Under the pieces are notes generated by a model that did no database searches, was not told where the DNA came from, and worked only from the letters and a program-made list of their open reading frames with translations. Positions 7,141 through 10,092 of a DNA stretch of 10,092 bases are shown here, one piece after another; positions within the stretch are counted from its first letter, which is position 1, and each line of letters opens with the position of its first letter. Position numbers and translations under genes: made by a program. The stretch is taken from NCBI GenBank assembly GCA_937982515.1, contig CALJMB010000006.1:1-10092 (forward strand), read 5' to 3'. This DNA is from an uncultured Balneolaceae bacterium. GTDB lineage: Bacteria > Bacteroidota > Rhodothermia > Balneolales > Balneolaceae.

Positions 7141-7161
7141 CCTCATTCCTCATTCCTTTCC
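7141..7161 (+). repeat. Heptamer repeat CCTCATT
   Basis: Two exact tandem copies of CCTCATT (7141-7154) and a degenerate third (CCTTTCC, 7155-7161) directly follow the patatin stop on that gene's downstream side. Heptamer runs recur at 9854-9888 and 10067-10092. Confidence 0.5.
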
Positions 7162-7162
7162 C

Positions 7163-8101
7163 TCAAACCATCTCCATCTCCTGCCCCAACACTTCCCGGG
7201 CTCTTTTCCTGCCCGTTTCCATCAACGCGTTTACATTCCGGTTATCAAAATTCAGGGCGCTGCCCAAAGGCTCGGCGGGAGCGATGATCAGCGGACGGAT
7301 GTATTTGTAGGCGATGCCGTTGGGGCGCTTTAGGATCACGTTTTGTGCTTCGGCCTGCAGCACCAGATTATTGATGGTCAGAAAGCGTTCAATGTCTTCG
7401 TGGAAGATCTCATCCAGCATAATGTAGAGGGCCCGGAAGGCGATGGTGATAATGTCACGGGCTTCCTTGCGTTCGGGTACCGCGCCGATGGGATTGGTAG
7501 GGATGATAATCATGCGGCCGGGCTTGTGGGGCAGCGCTTCGCGGATGGGCGAGATGTCGCGCAACCCGCCGTCCACGCACTGGAAGTCGCCGATCTGCAC
7601 CGGGTTGAACACCGCCGGTATGGCCGTGGAGGCCAGCACTCGCTTCAGGTCCATCTGGTCAAACCGGTAGCCTTCGGTGGCGGGCAGGATGGCCCGCACG
7701 TACTCCCCTGTCTCCAGCTTTACAAAGCCAAAGTACAGGGGAGTCGTTACGGACTTGCCCAGCAGGTGTCTCTCTATAAGCTCTTGCAGCGGGGCGTTAT
7801 TGAACTTGGACACCGGCGGGCGCCCCAGCCCCATTTTATAGAACAGATATCGGCGGGCCAGCCCTGCCAGCGACTGTTCCACCAATATCTGCCCCGGCGT
7901 CATGTCACTCCATGTCTGAACCAACTGTTCAAACTGCCCCGTTGCCAGCATCGCCCCGTTGAGCGAGCCCACACTGATGCCGCTGATAACGTCGAATTCA
8001 TACCCTTTTTCTTTGAGCACCTGCAGGGCTCCCACCTGAAAGGCGCCTTTTGCGCCCCCGCCGGAGAGAACGAGGGCGGTTTTAAGCCTGGAGTTGTTCA
8101 T
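7163..8101 (-). CDS. Patatin-like phospholipase (312 aa)
   Basis: This is a cytosolic lipid acyl hydrolase of the patatin family, expected to cleave phospholipids or other acyl esters with a Ser-Asp dyad. The glycine-rich oxyanion loop is SGGGAKGAF (13-21). The nucleophile is Ser43 in GISVGS (GxSxG). The second dyad residue is Asp177 in VDGGLRD. ASTAIPAVFNPVQI (158-171), just before the dyad aspartate, is also typical. There is no signal peptide or membrane segment, unlike the outer-membrane PlpD-type patatins, and no N-terminal cyclic-nucleotide domain. Length matches the small RssA-like bacterial group. The start is firm because AAAGGAGG lies eight bases upstream. It has its own strand and spacing and no co-directional partner close by, so it is probably transcribed alone. 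The natural lipid substrate cannot be read from the sequence. Confidence 0.95.
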   Translation of the reverse strand: MNNSRLKTALVLSGGGAKGAFQVGALQVLKEKGYEFDVISGISVGSLNGAMLATGQFEQLVQTWSDMTPGQILVEQSLAGLARRYLFYKMGLGRPPVSKFNNAPLQELIERHLLGKSVTTPLYFGFVKLETGEYVRAILPATEGYRFDQMDLKRVLASTAIPAVFNPVQIGDFQCVDGGLRDISPIREALPHKPGRMIIIPTNPIGAVPERKEARDIITIAFRALYIMLDEIFHEDIERFLTINNLVLQAEAQNVILKRPNGIAYKYIRPLIIAPAEPLGSALNFDNRNVNALMETGRKRAREVLGQEMEMV

Positions 8102-8109
8102 TGAACCAT

Positions 8110-8117
8110 CCTCCTTT
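8110..8117 (-). promoter_or_regulatory. Strong Shine-Dalgarno of the patatin gene
   Basis: AAAGGAGG on the minus strand, eight bases before the ATG at 8101. It is the best ribosome site in the window and contrasts with the weak sites of the regulator, reductase and dehydrogenase genes. Confidence 0.75.
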
Positions 8118-8185
8118 TTTTAAAAATTTGTATGCACCGGTTAATGCCGGGTAATACGAATTCCATTTCTTAATGTCAGTATAAT

Positions 8186-8218
8186 AGCCCCCACCCTCAT
8201 GAGAAGGCGGGGGCTTTT
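8186..8218 (+). terminator. Rho-independent terminator-like hairpin
   Basis: AGCCCCC (8186-8192) pairs with GGGGGCT (8209-8215). After one mismatch, CC/GG adds two more pairs, and the loop is CTCATGAGAA-like. TTTT follows on the plus strand. On the minus strand the stem is preceded by AAAA and followed by ATTAT, so it could also stop transcripts of the HU-like gene coming from the right before they enter the patatin gene. No plus-strand gene lies upstream to need it. Confidence 0.6.
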
Positions 8219-8397
8219 GATGTCTGACGTTATGGGTTTATGATCTGTCACCGGCTATTATCAACTCATGCCGGAGTATGCCTGCACGTATATCTGTTAC
8301 TTCCGTGGCGAATGCTTCGCGCCTTCAGCCGGGTTGTCAGAAAGCGGCGCAGACGTTGATATGTGTGCCAGAACCCCGTTCCTGCCTCCGACAGGGG

Positions 8398-8493
8398 CCT
8401 GTCCCCTATAGGGGACAGGGTGCTGCTCCCTACCGCGACAGGGTATTGCTCCCTATAGGGACAGGGGGCTGCTCCCTGTAGGTACGCAGCCTG
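8398..8493. repeat. Degenerate tandem array headed by a 22-bp perfect palindrome
   Basis: The palindrome at 8398-8419 has the 11-base half CCTGTCCCCTA and its exact complement. Units then follow at 8401-8425, 8426-8448, 8449-8471 and 8472-8493 (lengths 25, 23, 23, 22), sharing the pattern CTCCCTatagGGACAGGG..CTG. The third unit contains a second palindrome, TCCCTATAGGGA (8450-8461). The fourth unit has drifted. The array could extrude cruciforms or form RNA hairpins if transcribed. Confidence 0.75.
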
Positions 8494-8554
8494 TGTCCTT
8501 GTTTGGGTCTCTGTATATCAGCTATGCCAGCCTTGTGTGGGCCGGCAGGCTGTA

Positions 8555-9262
8555 TTATTCTATTGTAAGTACCGGGGCAAAAATGCCTGTGCGCAGGCTT
8601 TTCCCGTTACGGGAGGTGTTTCGTATCTCCAAACGGTATGTTCCGGCAGTCAGCGCTTCGGGTATACGCAACGTAAGCTTCTGAGGCTCATTGGTACGGA
8701 GCTGATCGGCACGAACCTCCGAATCACCTGCCTGACTGATGAAGAACACCCCCTCCTCCTCTTCCAGATTGTCATGAATCTTCAGCACCTGGCCTGTAAC
8801 TTCCAGCACACCACCGGGTGTGAGCCGATCGTCCGTGGTATCACTGCCCCAGTCGTAGACATGCCTGATCTCGGGAGCTATGCGCCCGCTGGCTATCTTG
8901 CGCAGCTCTACCTCATCCACCGCACTGGTTACACTGTCTTTAAGTATGCTATTAGCTACCAATGCATGGCGGGCCGGATCGAACTGGTCCTCCTCGTTCT
9001 GGTAGACCCCGCCGATACCGAAGCGGATACTGATATACTCATCACTGTAGGCCTCTCCTTTGCGGATATAACCAGTAATGGTACCCCAGTAATTGTCTAT
9101 GACAGCTCCGGTCTCAGTGGGTTTAAGGATAGAACCCGGGCCGGTAATATCGCGAATGAGATCTTCACGGGTGTTTACCTGAACGTTTACCGGGTAGGCC
9201 AGGTAATCTTCATCATTATCTGTCGTGAAATAATTAGGTGATAAATAATATTCTAGTGGCAT
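8555..9262 (-). CDS. HU-like DNA-binding domain / DUF4469 protein (235 aa)
   Basis: The order of an HU/IHF-like domain followed by DUF4469 is a Bacteroidota-type architecture (Bvu_2165-like HU domain and an Ig-like C-terminal domain). The N-terminal part, about 1-125, begins MPLEYYLSPN and has the typical EDLIRDITGPGSILKPTETGAVIDNY segment (33-58) that resembles HU helices, then a beta region (TITGYIRKGEAYSDEYISIRFGIGGVY) and FDPARHALV. The C-terminal domain, about 133-235, shows LTPGGVLEVTGQVLKI (147-162), VFFISQAGDSEVRADQL and LTLRIPEALTAGTYRLEIRN, as in DUF4469 proteins. There is no signal peptide. The function is unknown; DNA binding is inferred from the fold. GGAGGT at 9268-9273, five bases from the ATG, supports the start. 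Repeat-rich DNA without genes lies on both sides. Confidence 0.88.
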   Translation of the reverse strand: MPLEYYLSPNYFTTDNDEDYLAYPVNVQVNTREDLIRDITGPGSILKPTETGAVIDNYWGTITGYIRKGEAYSDEYISIRFGIGGVYQNEEDQFDPARHALVANSILKDSVTSAVDEVELRKIASGRIAPEIRHVYDWGSDTTDDRLTPGGVLEVTGQVLKIHDNLEEEEGVFFISQAGDSEVRADQLRTNEPQKLTLRIPEALTAGTYRLEIRNTSRNGKSLRTGIFAPVLTIE

Positions 9263-9267
9263 CTTGT

Positions 9268-9273
9268 ACCTCC
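9268..9273 (-). promoter_or_regulatory. Shine-Dalgarno of the HU-like/DUF4469 gene
   Basis: GGAGGT on the minus strand, five bases upstream of the ATG at 9262; it fixes the start. An AT-rich TATAAC (9285-9290) just above it could be part of a promoter, but no partner box is clear. Confidence 0.6.
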
Positions 9274-9316
9274 GATATTATTGTGTTATAGTTGACCCGG
9301 AGGGCCGCGACCAGAA

Positions 9317-9422
9317 TCTCCCCCGAGGAGACCCTGAGAGGCCGCCCTGCTCAGCTAATCGCAGGCCTGGCAGGGCGTCGCCTCCGGGGTTATTTGTTAG
9401 AGGGCCGGCACGGGCCGGCCTT
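9317..9422. repeat. Cluster of three GC-rich stem-loops upstream of the HU-like gene
   Basis: TCTCC/GGAGA (9317-9321/9327-9331), CGCCCTGC/GCAGGGCG (9343-9350/9370-9377, 19-nt loop) and AGGGCCGGC/GCCGGCCTT (9401-9409/9414-9422, 4-nt loop, one G-T pair). They lie 55-160 bp upstream of the HU-like start. If transcribed they would form a structured leader; alternatively they are ordinary dispersed repeats. No T runs follow. Confidence 0.45.
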
Positions 9423-9560
9423 ACTTAGATGAGCATCCCGGGGCCGGTTTGTTACAAAATATTTCTCTCCCCCCGCCGGAATTGGCTCTCACAGGGCCTC
9501 ACGGGCGATTAGAATTCTCTAATGTTTGTGAAGAGGCCCGAAGGGATGCAATAGGGAACA

Positions 9561-9574
9561 CGGATGCCGCGGAT
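9561..9574 (+). repeat. CGGAT-type dispersed motif, copy 2
   Basis: The second exact copy of CGGATGCCGCGGAT, preceded by AATAGGGAACA; copy 1 has AATAGAGGGAATGGAACC before it, so the similarity extends loosely upstream. Confidence 0.5.
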
Positions 9575-9627
9575 GGAGCAGAGGTGGGCGATGCCCCTGT
9601 GGCGGGCATCATGGTTCCTTTCGGTGT

Positions 9628-9786
9628 ACCCCTAAATCCCCTAAAGGGGACTTTTGGATTGTGCCTGCTTACACATGTAAGCTCATTCAGATGTAGCACG
9701 CCTCCAGGGTGTCCTATATCTTCTCCAGGCCATACACGCCAAAGTGGCAACCAGCCCGGCAAGTCCCCTTTAGGGGATTTAGGGGT
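9628..9786. repeat. 159-bp element bounded by 26-bp perfect inverted repeats
   Basis: The arms 9628-9653 and 9761-9786 are exact reverse complements over 26 bases, beginning ACCCCTAAATCCCCT. Each arm contains its own near-palindrome TCCCCT-AA-AGGGGA. The 107-bp interior has a small hairpin (GCTTAC/GTAAGC, 9667-9682) and no gene. No target-site duplication is seen at the ends (TGT versus TAA), so it is either a pair of oppositely oriented dispersed repeats or a MITE-like element with decayed duplication. Confidence 0.75.
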
Positions 9787-9853
9787 TAATAGCGTGAGCA
9801 GCCTGCCCCGACCACAGTCGGGATCCGCTCGTACCCCTTCGGGCAGCCCCTCC

Positions 9854-9888
9854 TGCTTACTGCTTACCGCCTACCGCCTACTGTTCCC
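9854..9888 (+). repeat. Heptamer tandem repeat, consensus YGYYTAC
   Basis: TGCTTAC twice (9854-9867), CGCCTAC twice (9868-9881), then a degenerate TGTTCCC (9882-9888). A further CGCCTAC plus TGCTCTC lies at 9939-9952. The TTTCTAC run at the end of the window has nearly the same pattern. Confidence 0.65.
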
Positions 9889-9894
9889 TGCCCC

Positions 9895-9910
9895 CTCCCC
9901 CGGAGGGGAG
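9895..9910. repeat. CTCCCC/GGGGAG hairpin
   Basis: CTCCCC (9895-9900), loop CGGA, GGGGAG (9905-9910). It is one of several C-run/G-run palindromes in the non-coding DNA and has no T tract. Confidence 0.4.
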
Positions 9911-9970
9911 ACGCCGTGCGTGGGGTGCAGCTTGTTTCCGCCTACTGCTCTCTGTACCGGAAGGGGCAGT

Positions 9971-9992
9971 GGCACGAGCGGACGCTCGCGCC
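9971..9992. repeat. REP-like hairpin
   Basis: GGCACGAGCG (9971-9980), GA, CGCTCGCGCC (9983-9992): a 22-base hairpin pairing nine of ten positions with a 2-base apex and one A/C mismatch. Size, GC content and intergenic position resemble REP (repetitive extragenic palindromic) elements. No REP-associated transposase is visible here. Confidence 0.55.
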
Positions 9993-9995
9993 ATT

Positions 9996-10027
9996 GAATT
10001 CTGAATTCAGGAGTCAGAATTCAGGAG
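9996..10027 (+). repeat. GAATTC / GAATTCAGGAG direct repeats
   Basis: GAATTC occurs three times (9996, 10003, 10017), and GAATTCAGGAG is duplicated exactly at 10003-10013 and 10017-10027 with a 14-base period. It directly follows the REP-like hairpin. Confidence 0.6.
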
Positions 10028-10066
10028 GGGGTAGAAGCGTTGGAAAAGGCCGCCCGCCCTACAATT

Positions 10067-10092
10067 CTACTTTCTACTTTCTACTTTCTACT
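10067..10092 (+). repeat. CTACTTT heptamer microsatellite, continues past the window
   Basis: Three full copies of CTACTTT and a partial fourth reach the last base, so the run is cut by the window edge. Read in register TTTCTAC it resembles the YGYYTAC run at 9854-9888. Confidence 0.75.

Larger units (their letters stand above)
6948..7162. other. Convergent intergenic region rich in hairpins, no clear terminator
   Basis: This region lies between the OBAP lipoprotein and the convergent patatin gene. It holds a CGGAT-motif repeat (6971-6984), a small TGCGG-ATGG-CCGCA hairpin (6987-7000), two ACCGGT palindromes (7002-7007, 7015-7020), a long GATC-rich hairpin (7054-7086) and a CCTCATT heptamer doublet (7141-7154). 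None is followed by a proper T run, so I call no intrinsic terminator for either gene. Confidence 0.55.
8102..8554. other. Intergenic region with hairpin and palindrome array
   Basis: About 450 bp between the patatin start and the stop of the upstream HU-like gene. It holds the patatin ribosome site, a strong stem-loop (8186-8218), a small GCGAA-TGC-TTCGC hairpin near 8308-8320, and a tandem palindrome array (8398-8493). An open frame at 8278-8481 on the plus strand is made of these repeats and is not a gene. The patatin promoter should lie at about 8120-8185. Confidence 0.6.
9263..10092. other. Gene-free, repeat-mosaic region
   Basis: These 830 bp upstream of the HU-like gene contain no convincing coding sequence. 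The open frames at 9449-9997 (plus) and 9499-9762 (minus) translate to Pro/Ser/Gly-rich text running straight through inverted repeats and heptamers, and are rejected. The region holds GC-rich hairpins (9317-9422), a CGGAT motif, a 159-bp inverted-repeat element, heptamer runs, a REP-like hairpin, GAATTC repeats and a terminal heptamer microsatellite that runs out of the window. Confidence 0.7.

Noticed and set aside
7343..8104. 253-codon open frame opposite the patatin gene
   Set aside because: It is the antisense shadow of a gene with complete catalytic motifs and a strong ribosome site; its own product is His/Gln/Arg-rich without a domain.
8398..8493. Possible CRISPR array
   Set aside because: Repeats of 22-25 bp are directly adjacent without unique spacers and are degenerate; no cas genes are present.
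8537..9241. 234-codon open frame opposite the HU-like/DUF4469 gene
   Set aside because: The minus strand encodes a recognisable two-domain protein with GGAGGT ahead of its ATG; the plus frame has no family resemblance.
9449..9997. 182-codon plus-strand open frame
   Set aside because: It runs through both arms of a 26-bp inverted repeat, heptamers and the REP-like hairpin; the product is Pro/Ser/Gly-rich with no domain.

Overview
The window carries eight supportable protein-coding genes and several long stretches of repeat-rich non-coding DNA. The best guess at the source is a bacterium of the FCB group, perhaps Balneolota/Rhodothermota or a related Bacteroidota lineage. The grounds are a protein with an HU-like DNA-binding domain followed by a DUF4469 domain (a typical Bacteroidota architecture), weak or absent Shine-Dalgarno sites on several genes, and long intergenic regions filled with short hairpins and heptamer repeats. 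No rRNA, tRNA, CRISPR array or transposase gene was found.

Layout. On the minus strand, 62-685 encodes a small secreted protein of unknown function. A gene-free stretch of about 550 bp follows. On the plus strand come an AraC-type regulator (1238-2221), an Old Yellow Enzyme-type alkene reductase (2304-3386) and a short-chain dehydrogenase (3408-4154). The last two are only 21 bp apart and almost certainly co-transcribed. A perfect 10-bp inverted repeat ends 1 bp before the reductase start codon and is the best regulatory candidate in the window. Convergent to them is a GMC-family FAD oxidoreductase (4206-5840, minus). Divergent from that gene is a lipoprotein with an OBAP/DUF1264 (oil body-associated protein-like) domain (6120-6947, plus). 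A patatin-like phospholipase (7163-8101, minus) and the HU-like/DUF4469 protein (8555-9262, minus) follow. The last 830 bp contain no convincing gene.

How the genes may work together. The central block looks like small-molecule redox metabolism: NAD(P)H-dependent reduction of activated C=C bonds, NAD(H)-linked interconversion of alcohol and carbonyl, and flavin-dependent alcohol oxidation, with an AraC regulator at its head. The OBAP-like lipoprotein and the patatin lipase next to the alcohol oxidase hint at lipid or hydrophobic-substrate handling, but strand changes mean this is a neighbourhood and not one operon.

The non-coding DNA is unusually structured. It includes a 22-bp perfect palindrome heading a degenerate tandem array (8398-8493), a 26-bp perfect inverted repeat bounding a 159-bp element (9628-9786), a REP-like hairpin (9971-9992), heptamer runs of related consensus, and a 33-bp hairpin holding four GATC sites (7054-7086). 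These look like dispersed genomic repeats sampled several times in one window. No single feature proves a new system. The most interesting items are the reductase operator candidate, the OBAP lipoprotein context and the repeat families around the HU-like gene.
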